Of a stretch of 36,511 bases of DNA, positions 1 through 7,661 are shown one piece after another. This DNA comes from a bacterium. Lineage in GTDB: Bacteria; Patescibacteriota; Patescibacteriia; UBA9934. Location: positions 1 to 36,511 of the forward strand of contig JAGVNL010000028.1 of assembly GCA_020053275.1 (NCBI GenBank). Reading direction: 5' to 3'. A model generated the notes under the pieces. That model had not been told where the DNA came from, ran no database searches, and was given only the letters and a program-made list of their open reading frames with translations. The stretch's first letter is position 1. Every line of letters starts with the position of its first letter. The translations under genes were made by a program, and so were the position numbers.

Positions 1-113
1 CTGGCATCCTTTAGGCATACGGGGCAAATTATGTCCCGAAAGGCTTGTCGCCGCTACCTCAATGATTACAGGGTGGTGCTATGTGGTTTGAACTCACCAG
101 ATTTTAGTTGTAT

Positions 114-154
114 TTGACTCAGTTATTTTGTATAGTATAATTGTTGTATTATAC
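114..154 (+). promoter_or_regulatory. Sigma70-type promoter with overlapping palindrome
   Basis: TTGACT at 114-119 and TATAAT at 136-141 are separated by 16 bases, giving a near-consensus promoter reading toward the ATPase gene at 192. The -10 box is the left arm of an inverted repeat: GTATAAT (135-141), six-base loop, ATTATAC (148-154). A repressor bound there would cover the -10 box and the transcription start, so autoregulation is a reasonable inference. Bases 1-113 hold only a short open stretch in frame 1, ending in TGA at 115-117, which I do not recognise. Confidence 0.6.
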
Positions 155-191
155 AAAAAAGATGATTTATGACTAATATAGTCAAAAATTT

Positions 192-545
192 ATGTTAAAA
201 ACCACTATTTTACGCCAAAAACAAGAAAAAGAACGATTATTAGCCCTTCCTTATATTAAACGGGATAAATTTGATGATGCTAAAAAATGGTTAGAATCTG
301 ACCTAATTAAGGTAGTTTTGGGCCCACGCCGTGCCGGTAAATCAGTTTTTTGTTTGTCACTTTTGAAGGATAGGCCTTTCATGTATTTTAATTTTGATGA
401 TGAATCCTTGCCTTCAGTCGGCATCGATACTGAAGAATTAATGCGTGGATTACATTCTGCTTATGGTCCTACTAAAACTATCCTATGGATATGGCACCAG
501 ATCCTGATGACGGCACCAAGCTACGAAAGGAATATCAACCTTTAA
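192..545 (+). pseudogene. AAA ATPase (AAA_14/DUF4143 type), 5' fragment
   Basis: The product starts like the AAA_14/DUF4143 family of ATPases. A lysine-rich N-terminal helix is followed by the P-loop GPRRAGKS at about residues 45-52, then the YFNFDDESL segment that follows strand 2 in this family. Homology stops after TKTIL near residue 97 (base ~480), exactly where the Walker B motif should begin (family pattern TILFDEIQN). The last ~20 residues are out-of-frame sequence of the next gene. Family members are about 350-450 residues long, so this 117-residue product lacks Walker B, the sensors and the C-terminal domain and should not hydrolyse ATP. It has a good promoter but no evident ribosome binding site. 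It is best read as the surviving 5' part of a gene cut by recombination, or as an assembly join. Confidence 0.7.
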
Positions 546-1861
546 TGCAGGCATTTACTGGGTTTGACGGACCATGGCAGGCGGAACCTTCATTTACAAT
601 AGGTAGAGTTGCCCGTTTTGATGAATCCGGTCGCTTGGGCAAAAAAGCATACGCTATTATCAAAGACGCTCGTCAGAAGAAAGCCGGTGACGATTTTTAT
701 GGCAAACCAGTTCTGCCAGGTGCATCTGCCATTTGGACAACTAACCCTGTGGGTATGCGCTACCCAGACCGACATCCTGTTGATCCTGCCATGCGCCGTG
801 AAATAGCTGAAATCTATGTTGACTATCCAGAACAGTCAGCCGTCCAACCAGAGCTCTTTGACTTCATGACTTCAGCACTATTTGATGAGAATAAGCATAT
901 TACGATAGCGGAACAAGAATTGGCGCCTGCTTACACCAAACGAGATCTAGCTGCGGAAGAGCGTTATAAACTACCAGATGGTAGCACGGTTATCGGTTAT
1001 GATGAATTAATCGCTAATAAGGCAGATAAGCGTCATGGCAGTTCGTGGCGCCTAGCTAACGCAGTTAAAGCATTGGAGAATAGTTTTATTTATGGTAATA
1101 AGTTGCCAAAAGATATTCCTGACGACGCTTTACGCTATAAAGAAGATGACAAGGGAAATATAACACTAAGTGAGACAGACGGAGGCTTATTAACATTGGA
1201 ATCATCTACTATAACCCTTGGTGAAGTTAGGAGTTGGATGACTGGTTTTAGGGATCGCCTCCAAAAACAAAATGAAGCATTCCAAGTAACCTCATTCGCA
1301 GAATGGATAAAGATGAAGATAGAGATTTATCTAAAACAGGTCGACAGCGCCGACAAAGAAAAAGCTCGTGCAATTTTTGAATACTTTCATTTACTCGATG
1401 CCGAAATGCCAGATCTGAGCGACGCTACTCCCATTACGCCGCAGCGTACTGGGTACCTTTCACCCAGGGTTCCTCGCCCATTGTACACAGAAGCTCCAGC
1501 TGTAGAAACCGTAGCTACACAAGAAGTAGCTGAGGCTAACAAACCCATTGAGCAATATACTACCTATGAAGTTACTCTAGAGAATGGGGAGAGTGTTATG
1601 CTTCGTAAAGGAACGCAAACGCTGCACACGGCCGTTACTTCTGAGTTGGTTATGAACACAAAAACAAGGTTTACTGTAGGCAGAGATGATTTTTCATTTG
1701 CTGGCACACAGGAAAATGATGGTCGTGGAGTAGGCTCGTTCATTTCAGAAAAAGATCTTCATAAAATCTTTACCAACGAAGAAATAGAAAAAGGAATGAT
1801 TGAGTATACCTGTAAAGACCAAGAAAAAGATGTGGAATCATGTTGTACTAGTAATGTATGA
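485..1861 (+). pseudogene. MoxR-like AAA+ ATPase, 3' fragment (P-loop half missing)
   Basis: The 458-residue frame begins in the middle of an AAA+ domain. It has the sensor 1 stretch AIWTTNPVG at about residues 83-91, followed by RYPDRHPVDPAMRREI with the arginine region typical of MoxR-like ATPases, but no Walker A or B. The remaining ~340 residues form a mostly helical, acidic region and a C-terminal domain with no family I recognise. MoxR-like proteins act as chaperone ATPases, so without the P-loop half this fragment should be inactive. Its first codons coincide with the point where the AAA_14 fragment loses homology. Its stop overlaps the next start as ATGA (1858-1861), so the 3' end is probably in its original place and the 5' end was replaced. 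Base composition is AT-richer than in the genes downstream. Confidence 0.65.
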
Positions 1862-2883
1862 CCCTCTGGTGGTTCCTCCCAATCCTAGCAGCCTGGCTGT
1901 TGAGTCTCGTACTCACAGCTATTGTTCGCCATCTTGCACTTCGCCATAATCTTGTCGACGCTCCAGACGGCGGCCGTAAACTGCACTCGTCAGCTCTGCC
2001 GTTTGGCGGGGGAGTCGCCATTTATTTGGCTTTCACCATCCCAAGCTTCGCCGTCCTCTTCTCGACTAATCATTTTACGAGCGGCGCTATCAAACCACTC
2101 GCCTTCGTCGGTCTTCTTCTTGGCGGCCTCGTCCTCACCTTGGGCGGCCTGCTAGACGACCGTTACCGCCTGCCAGCAAAAAAATCCATCGTCTTCCCAG
2201 TCCTCGCCGCCTTAATCGCCGTCGCTTGCGGGATTGGCGTTACTAAGCTAACAAATCCTTTCGGTTCACCCTTCTTGCTACCAGCCGCCATCTCCTCGAT
2301 CTTTACTTTCTGCTGGTTACTCGCCACCACCTACACCACCAAACTCCTCGACGGCTTGGACGGCTTGGCCACCAGCATCGCCAGTATCGCCGCCTTACTA
2401 ATCATGGTTCTTTCGCTCTCAGCAAAGTTTTGGCAGCCTGATGTCGCCTTGCTTGCCGCCATTGCAGCTGCCGCCATGCTCGGCTTTTTACTCTGGAATT
2501 GGCATCCTGCTCGCATTTTTTTAGGAGAAGGCGGTAGTACACTACTCGGTTTTTTGGTTGGTGTACTGGCTGTTATTTCCGGCGGTAAAGTTGCCACTGC
2601 GCTCCTCGTTCTTGGCATTCCAGCCCTTGATGTCGTCTTCGTTATTATCCGCCGCCTTGCCCGCCGCCAAAACCCCTTCACCGCCAGTGATCGCGACCAT
2701 CTGCATTATCTTCTCCTGGACCACGGCCTGTCAGCGCGCCAAGTCGTTCTGTTCTATGTCGTCTTTGCCCTCATCTTCGGCGTCACCTCGCTCTTTCTGG
2801 TTAGTTGGCAAAAACTCATAATCCTTGCTATTCTGGCACTAGTTGCCAGCATTATGGCTATTTCTTTACACCGTACCAATTAA
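1858..2883 (+). CDS. Polyprenyl-phosphate HexNAc-1-phosphate transferase (WecA/TagO family)
   Basis: Integral membrane enzyme of glycosyltransferase family 4 (the MraY/WecA/TagO superfamily). It would transfer a sugar-1-phosphate from a UDP-sugar, probably UDP-GlcNAc, to undecaprenyl phosphate to start a surface polysaccharide. About ten hydrophobic segments are visible. Family motifs occur in order: an N-terminal DAPDGGRKLHSS loop, LGGLLDDRYRLPAK (Mg-binding aspartates), KLLDGLDGLA, ARIFLGEGGSTLLGF, and a DRDHLHYLLL histidine loop near the C-terminus. At 341 residues it is full length. LGEGGS replaces the more common G-D-x-G-S, a conservative change. The start overlaps the upstream stop (ATGA), and the residues after it match the family N-terminus. 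The sugar specificity and the WecA/TagO/WbpL assignment cannot be read from sequence. It probably feeds the glycosyltransferase locus at 24.7-28.2 kb. Confidence 0.9.
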   Translation: MTLWWFLPILAAWLLSLVLTAIVRHLALRHNLVDAPDGGRKLHSSALPFGGGVAIYLAFTIPSFAVLFSTNHFTSGAIKPLAFVGLLLGGLVLTLGGLLDDRYRLPAKKSIVFPVLAALIAVACGIGVTKLTNPFGSPFLLPAAISSIFTFCWLLATTYTTKLLDGLDGLATSIASIAALLIMVLSLSAKFWQPDVALLAAIAAAAMLGFLLWNWHPARIFLGEGGSTLLGFLVGVLAVISGGKVATALLVLGIPALDVVFVIIRRLARRQNPFTASDRDHLHYLLLDHGLSARQVVLFYVVFALIFGVTSLFLVSWQKLIILAILALVASIMAISLHRTN

Positions 2884-2886
2884 TTT

Positions 2887-3360
2887 ATGTCAAAACTCAA
2901 ATACCTTCTTGCCCTCATTGTCATCGTCTTCGTCGGCTACCTCGTCTATGCTGGCGTTACCGGTCATCAAACAGCCACCTTCCAGGTCGGCGCTGATCCA
3001 GCAGATCTCCATATCGCCAAAGTTGCAGATAACCCACTAAAACGGGCTAAAGGGCTGTCAGGCCTAGCCCTCGAGAGTCTCAAGGAAGACGGCATGTTGT
3101 TCATTTTTGACACCTCCACCGTCCAGTCGTTCACCATGAAGGGCATGGAGTTCAACCTTGACCTTGTCTGGATAAACAACGGTAAAATCATGAAAATAGA
3201 CAAAAATGTGACTGCTCCTGTAGCTGGCACCCCAGCCCAAGAAGTCAGCTCAACACCACTTAAAGTTGACATGGTACTGGAACTTCCAGCAGGCAAGGTC
3301 AATCAATACGGCTATATTATGGGCCAAGATATTCATATTAACCTTGACGGTGCTAAGTAA
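2887..3360 (+). CDS. DUF192 family membrane-anchored protein
   Basis: A single N-terminal hydrophobic helix (about residues 5-23) is followed by a compact extracytoplasmic beta-rich domain. The segments RAKGLSGLALESLKEDGMLF, F-T-M-K-G-M near residues 84-89, DLVWINNGKI and VLELPAG are hallmarks of DUF192 (PF02643). The length of 157 residues is usual. The biochemical role of the family is unknown; the core has the shape of a small binding domain facing the cell surface. It follows the WecA-like gene by three bases, suggesting cotranscription. No Shine-Dalgarno sequence precedes the start. Confidence 0.88.
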   Translation: MSKLKYLLALIVIVFVGYLVYAGVTGHQTATFQVGADPADLHIAKVADNPLKRAKGLSGLALESLKEDGMLFIFDTSTVQSFTMKGMEFNLDLVWINNGKIMKIDKNVTAPVAGTPAQEVSSTPLKVDMVLELPAGKVNQYGYIMGQDIHINLDGAK

Positions 3361-3420
3361 AACTGTTACTGTCCTCCCGTTATCGACTCTTAAATCGCCA
3401 TGTGTAAGGCTCGCAAGTCT

Positions 3421-3455
3421 CTGTGCAAACGGGGCGCCTGAACAGGCAAACACAG
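3421..3455 (+). promoter_or_regulatory. Possible hairpin leader of rplU
   Basis: Immediately upstream of rplU, CTGTG (3421-3425) can pair with CACAG (3451-3455), enclosing a second stem, GCCT (3436-3439) with AGGC (3444-3447). The structure ends one base before the start codon and would hide it. L21 leaders exist in other bacteria, so autogenous control is possible, but I cannot match this to a known consensus. Confidence 0.3.
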
Positions 3456-3456
3456 T

Positions 3457-3768
3457 ATGTACGCAATTATAGTTACCGGCGGCAAGCAGTATCTTGTCAC
3501 CGAAGGTCAAAAGCTACAGGTGGAAAAGCTGGAACTCGCAGTCGGCGCTACTCTCAACCTAGACTGCCTCCTCGTTTCTGACGATTCTGGCGAGTCGGTC
3601 AAAGTCGGCACTCCTCTGGTGGCGGGCGGTCAAGTCACAGCCAAGGTGGTCGCCCAAGACAGAGCGGACAAAGTCTCCGTTATCAAATACAAGCGCAAGG
3701 TGCGTTACCGTCGCAATGTCGGTCACCGTCAGCCTTTCACGGAAATCCTCATAGAAAAGATTGTTTAA
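3457..3768 (+). CDS. rplU: Ribosomal protein bL21
   Basis: Component of the large ribosomal subunit that binds 23S rRNA. The start MYAIIVTGGKQY and the C-terminal signature KRKVRYRRNVGHRQPFTEILI are diagnostic, and 103 residues is the normal length. There is no Shine-Dalgarno sequence. In most bacteria rplU is followed directly by rpmA (bL27), which is not here: a long palindrome and then a protease gene follow. Confidence 0.98.
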   Translation: MYAIIVTGGKQYLVTEGQKLQVEKLELAVGATLNLDCLLVSDDSGESVKVGTPLVAGGQVTAKVVAQDRADKVSVIKYKRKVRYRRNVGHRQPFTEILIEKIV

Positions 3769-3773
3769 AAGTT

Positions 3774-3809
3774 ATCCCCGACACCTGGTGTACACCAGGT
3801 GTCGGGGAT
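3774..3809 (+). terminator. 36-base perfect palindrome after rplU
   Basis: The arm ATCCCCGACACCTGGTGT is followed directly by its exact reverse complement, then by the pyrimidine stretch TCTTCTTTC. As RNA it gives a very stable stem and probably ends rplU transcription. It also sits just upstream of the promoter of the S41 protease gene. The absence of a spacer between the arms is unusual for an intrinsic terminator. Confidence 0.65.
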
Positions 3810-3819
3810 TCTTCTTTCA

Positions 3820-3828
3820 TGCTAAACT
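3820..3828 (+). promoter_or_regulatory. Extended -10 promoter of the S41 protease gene
   Basis: TGCTAAACT matches the extended -10 pattern TGnTAnnnT. It ends ten bases before the ATG at 3839, so the transcript would begin at or within a few bases of the start codon. A very similar stretch, ATTCTTCTCATGCTATACT, precedes the gene at 17955. No clear -35 box is present. Confidence 0.5.
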
Positions 3829-3838
3829 ATGCAGAGCT

Positions 3839-5035
3839 ATGTTTCATAAATCATATTCAGAAGATATCACCCTCGGCACCTGGCTCAAACGGCTACTGGC
3901 CCTCATAATTATTGCCGCCATTTTCATTTTTGGTTACAGCCTCGGGGCAGCCAAAGTGACGAGTGGCAGCCTAGTGGATAGCACAGCTCAAGCCGACATG
4001 AGCACTTTTTGGCAGGTCTGGAACCTCGCCAAAGCTAATTATGTTGACCAACCAGTTGATCAGCAAAAACTCATGGACGGTGCCATGCAAGGCATGGTCT
4101 GGGCGCTCGGCGATCCTTATTCCTCATACTTCACTGCAGCAGAAGCCCAGGAGTTCAACAGTACCTTGAGCGGTACCTTCTCTGGCATCGGTGCAGAAAT
4201 CGGCGAACGCACAGCCGGCATTACCGTCGTCGCCCCCTTGCCAAACAGCCCAGCCGCCGCTGCTGGTGTGCAAACCGGCGACATTATTGCTGCTATAGAC
4301 GGCACAACTACCGCCGGCATGTCAGCGGACGGCGCCGTGCACCTCATTCGCGGTGATGCTGGTACCACGGTTGTCCTCTCCATCATCCGCGGCACCACCG
4401 AACCTCTCGAAATCAGCATCGTTCGCGCGGACATCAAAATCGAAAGCGTTACTTGGGACATTCGTGACGATGGTATTGCCGTTGTTACCATTAGCATTTT
4501 TAACGACGACACCGTCCCACTCTTCGCCGCTGCGGTCGACGCTATCACCAAAGCCAAGGCCAAAGGTATCGTAGTCGACTTGCGTGGCGATCCGGGTGGC
4601 CTCCTCACAGCCGCCATTGATGTCGCCTCATACTGGGCTGGCGACAAAACAGTTGTCATCGAAAAGTTCCGCGATCACGAAAATCCTTACCGCGGCAGTA
4701 CGGCAGCTTTGCTCGCCAACCTGCCAACCGTCGTCCTCGTCAACGGTGGCTCCGCTTCTGCTTCAGAAATCCTAGCCGGTGCCTTGCAAGATTATGGTTT
4801 GGGCGTCATTATGGGGGAAACAACCTTCGGTAAAGGTTCAGTCCAAGAATATTACGATCTACCAAGCGGTGGTGCGACCAAAATCACCATCGCCCGCTGG
4901 CTCACGCCAAATGGTCGTACTATTCACGAAGTCGGCATTACGCCAGACATCATAGTTAATGAAACTCTAGAACAAATTCATGCTGGGGCAACGCCACAAA
5001 TGGACGCGGCGATCAGTCACCTCGCGCAAAAGTAG
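3839..5035 (+). CDS. S41 family C-terminal processing peptidase (CtpA-like)
   Basis: Membrane-anchored serine protease that would cleave surface proteins near the C-terminus on the outer side of the membrane. The order is: a transmembrane helix at about residues 19-37; the helical region LAKANYVDQPV and ALGDPYSSYFT typical of S41; a PDZ domain (about 100-185, with GIGAEI and the hydrophobic groove); then the protease core with GIVVDLRGDPGGLL, the nucleophile motif GGSASASEILAGALQDY and the catalytic lysine in TFGKGSVQ. About 398 residues is normal. I chose the start at 3839 because it lies right before the helix and just after an extended -10 box; the frame is open back to 3761, but through the palindrome. 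The catalytic motifs are intact. Confidence 0.93.
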   Translation: MFHKSYSEDITLGTWLKRLLALIIIAAIFIFGYSLGAAKVTSGSLVDSTAQADMSTFWQVWNLAKANYVDQPVDQQKLMDGAMQGMVWALGDPYSSYFTAAEAQEFNSTLSGTFSGIGAEIGERTAGITVVAPLPNSPAAAAGVQTGDIIAAIDGTTTAGMSADGAVHLIRGDAGTTVVLSIIRGTTEPLEISIVRADIKIESVTWDIRDDGIAVVTISIFNDDTVPLFAAAVDAITKAKAKGIVVDLRGDPGGLLTAAIDVASYWAGDKTVVIEKFRDHENPYRGSTAALLANLPTVVLVNGGSASASEILAGALQDYGLGVIMGETTFGKGSVQEYYDLPSGGATKITIARWLTPNGRTIHEVGITPDIIVNETLEQIHAGATPQMDAAISHLAQK

Positions 5036-5615
5036 CGGCGAGCGTGAAAGGCATCGCACCGAAGTCTCGGCCGGAGGACTGGTGTTCAAACGCCAGCGCG
5101 GGGCGATCTATTTTGCGATGGTCGTGGATAGCTACGGCAAGTGGGCTTTTCCCAAGGGCCATGTCCGTGACGGCGAGAGTTACCGCCAAGCCGCGGTGCG
5201 TGAAATCGGCGAAGAAATGGGACTCAACATTCTCCGTTATGTCGCCAGGCTCGACACCATAGACATCTGGTTCCGTGATCGTTTTGTTCACAAAGGCGAA
5301 CTCATTCACAAATACATTCACTACTTCATGTTCGAGGCATTGCCCGACGCCAACCTTACCAAACCAATCATCGAGGCTGAAGGTGAACGCATTCAATCAG
5401 TTTCCTGGGTCAACGCCAACGAGTTATCAAAAAGATCAAGCTACCCAGACATGGTAGCCACGATCACCAAAGCACTAAATCTATGCAAGTTATCCTCCTC
5501 CAAAATGTTGCCGCGCACGGGCTTAAGGGTGCCGTCGTGGAAGTATCGGAAGGCTATGCTCGTAACTTCCTCTTCCCGGCCCACTTTGCCATCGAAGCCA
5601 GCCCCAAGGCCTTAA
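4980..5615 (+). CDS. Nudix hydrolase with 3' extension overlapping rplI
   Basis: The complete Nudix box (G-x5-E-x7-REUxEExGU) is present at about residues 60-82, starting GHVRDGESYRQAAVREIG. Nudix enzymes hydrolyse nucleoside diphosphates linked to another group; the substrate cannot be told here. The domain starts at VSAGGLVFKRQ and ends near residue 167. The only in-frame ATG, at 4980, overlaps the protease gene by 56 bases and gives a basic N-terminal tail; no start codon lies nearer the domain. The last ~44 residues overlap the 5' end of rplI in another frame and look like shadow translation, so an original stop near 5480 has probably been lost. There is no Shine-Dalgarno sequence. Confidence 0.85.
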   Translation: MLGQRHKWTRRSVTSRKSSGERERHRTEVSAGGLVFKRQRGAIYFAMVVDSYGKWAFPKGHVRDGESYRQAAVREIGEEMGLNILRYVARLDTIDIWFRDRFVHKGELIHKYIHYFMFEALPDANLTKPIIEAEGERIQSVSWVNANELSKRSSYPDMVATITKALNLCKLSSSKMLPRTGLRVPSWKYRKAMLVTSSSRPTLPSKPAPRP

Positions 5616-5917
5616 AAGACAAAGCCGACCAAGAAAATCGCGCGGTCAGTAAGGCCACCAAAATCAGCAAGGAAGACCGCCAGTTGGCTTCCAAACTAGA
5701 CGGCTTGGAAATAATGATCACCGCCAAATCTGACGGCGGCAAACTGTACGCCAGCGTCGGCCCGAAAGATGTCGTTGCAGCTTTGCAAGAACTCGGTTTC
5801 AAGGTTAGCGACGATCAAGTAGAAATGACGCCAGTCAAGGAAGTCGGCACCAGCACGGCTATCATAAACTTCCCGAGCGGTTACGAAGCCACCCTCTCAA
5901 TAATTATCGACGCTTAA
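5483..5917 (+). CDS. rplI: Ribosomal protein bL9
   Basis: Large-subunit protein that binds 23S rRNA near the L1 stalk. The N-terminal domain MQVILLQNVAAHGLKGAVVE with GYARNFLFP is diagnostic. A linker helix and a C-terminal domain containing GKLYASVGPKDVVAAL follow. At 144 residues it has both domains. bL9 is among the ribosomal proteins reported as patchily missing in CPR lineages, so its presence has some taxonomic value. The start lies inside the 3' end of the Nudix frame, with no Shine-Dalgarno sequence. Confidence 0.97.
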   Translation: MQVILLQNVAAHGLKGAVVEVSEGYARNFLFPAHFAIEASPKALKDKADQENRAVSKATKISKEDRQLASKLDGLEIMITAKSDGGKLYASVGPKDVVAALQELGFKVSDDQVEMTPVKEVGTSTAIINFPSGYEATLSIIIDA

Positions 5918-5926
5918 CTTTTTAAT

Positions 5927-7630
5927 ATGAAACATCGTTTTATTTTCGTGGTTGGTGGCGTCATGAGCGGCGTCGGTAAAGGCACCTCAACTGCCTCGCT
6001 CGGCCTCATCCTTCGTTCCAAAGGCTATACCGTTACCGCCATCAAAATTGATCCGTATGTCAATGTCGACGCTGGCACCATGAATCCAGTGGAGCACGGT
6101 GAAGTTTTCGTCACGGTTGACGGCGACGAAACAGACCAGGACATTGGCAACTATGAAAGATTCCTTGACATCAACATTACCAAAATTAACTACATGACCA
6201 CCGGTCGTGTCTATCAAACCGTCATTGACCGCGAACGCCACGGCGGTTATCACGGCAAGTGCGTGGAAGTAGTACCGCGCGTTCCAGAGGAAGTTATTGC
6301 TCGCATCGACGCCGCCGCCAAAGCCGCCAAAGCCGACTTCGTGCTCATTGAAATCGGCGGTACGGTGGGCGAGTACGAGAACATTCTTTTCCTCGAAGCC
6401 TTGCGCATGATGCGTATTCGAGCTGTGGATTCTGTGCGCACAATTCTCGTTAGTTATTTACCAGTGCCACCATCAATCGGCGAGATGAAAACCAAACCAA
6501 CCCAACATGCCGTGCGCGAAATCAATCGCGTTGGCATTGCACCAGACTTCATAATCTGCCGCAGTGAGCAAGCACTCGACGCTCCACGGCGTGAAAAGCT
6601 CAGCCGTTTTTGTGGCGTCGCCGAAGACCACATTATTACAGCCGCCAACGCGCGCAGCATTTACGAAGTGCCAATGTCATTTGAAGCGCAGCATTTTGCG
6701 GACACCGTCCTCAAGTCATTCCGCATGAAAGCACCGCCAACTAATCTCGCACAATGGGCAAAGTTGGTAGACCGTATTGCCAGCGTCAAAGAAGAAGTAA
6801 AAATCGGCGTCATTGGCAAGTACTTCTCAACTGGCGACTTCACTCTTTCCGACGCCTACATTTCCGTCCTCGAAGCTATCAAACACGCCGCCTGGGCAAC
6901 AGGTCAAAAACCAGTCATTGAATGGCTCAACTCTGAGGCTTACGAAACAGATCCATCATTGCTCGCCGAACTCAAAAACTACGACGGCATTCTTATCCCA
7001 GGCGGATTTGGTTCTCGTGGTGTGGAGGGCAAAATCGCCGCCATCGCCTACGCCCGTAAACACAAAATCCCTTACTTTGGCATTTGTTACGGTATGCAAT
7101 GCGCCGTCATTGAGTTCGCTCGTTCAGAGCTAGGTTTTGCGGACGCCAACACCACAGAAATCGACGCCAAAACCAAGCATCCAGTTATTCACATCATGAA
7201 AGATCAAACAGCCAAGCTGAAGGGTGCAGGCATTGGCGGCACACTGCGTCTCGGTTCATACCCGTGCGACTTGGCTCCCGGCAGTCAGTCGCGCAAAGAA
7301 TACGGCGCCGTCTCGATCAGCGAACGCCACCGCCATCGCTACGAATTCAACAACGACTATCGTGCAGATCTGGAAGCCGCCGGCCTCGTTATCGCCGGCA
7401 CCTCGCCCGACAACCGCCTGGTGGAAATCGTTGAGGTCGCCGACCACCCATTCTTTGTGGGCGTCCAATTCCACCCCGAGTTCCAGTCCCGTCCCCTCAC
7501 TCCTCACCCTCTCTTCCTCGGTTTCCTCAAAGCCGCCAAAGCCCAGCGAAGAGATCGAATAAGTGACACTTCTCTTGCAAAAATCGCTATCGCTCGCAAT
7601 GCTCCAGACGAAGATTTCGTTAATATCTAG
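5927..7630 (+). CDS. pyrG: CTP synthase
   Basis: Makes CTP from UTP, ATP and glutamine in the cytoplasm. The synthetase domain opens with VGGVMSGVGKGT, a variant of the usual GGVVSSLGKG phosphate loop, followed by KIDPYVNVDAGTMNPVEHGEVF and TVGEYEN. The class I glutamine amidotransferase domain begins near residue 290, with PGGFGSRGVEGK, catalytic Cys387 in GICYGMQ, and His516 and Glu518 in VQFHPEF. GICYGMQ has tyrosine where leucine is usual. The length of 567 residues is slightly above the typical ~540 because of a charged C-terminal tail. It lies nine bases after rplI with no Shine-Dalgarno sequence. A UMP kinase gene further on belongs to the same pathway. Confidence 0.97.
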   Translation: MKHRFIFVVGGVMSGVGKGTSTASLGLILRSKGYTVTAIKIDPYVNVDAGTMNPVEHGEVFVTVDGDETDQDIGNYERFLDINITKINYMTTGRVYQTVIDRERHGGYHGKCVEVVPRVPEEVIARIDAAAKAAKADFVLIEIGGTVGEYENILFLEALRMMRIRAVDSVRTILVSYLPVPPSIGEMKTKPTQHAVREINRVGIAPDFIICRSEQALDAPRREKLSRFCGVAEDHIITAANARSIYEVPMSFEAQHFADTVLKSFRMKAPPTNLAQWAKLVDRIASVKEEVKIGVIGKYFSTGDFTLSDAYISVLEAIKHAAWATGQKPVIEWLNSEAYETDPSLLAELKNYDGILIPGGFGSRGVEGKIAAIAYARKHKIPYFGICYGMQCAVIEFARSELGFADANTTEIDAKTKHPVIHIMKDQTAKLKGAGIGGTLRLGSYPCDLAPGSQSRKEYGAVSISERHRHRYEFNNDYRADLEAAGLVIAGTSPDNRLVEIVEVADHPFFVGVQFHPEFQSRPLTPHPLFLGFLKAAKAQRRDRISDTSLAKIAIARNAPDEDFVNI

Positions 7631-7661
7631 CTGCTGTACCACCAGTAGATTAGTAAATATC

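Noticed and set aside
1-113. tRNA-like T-arm or partial gene at the window start
   Set aside because: GTGGTTTGAACTCAC resembles a T-arm on either strand, but the loop and acceptor do not fit; the short open frame has no recognisable product.
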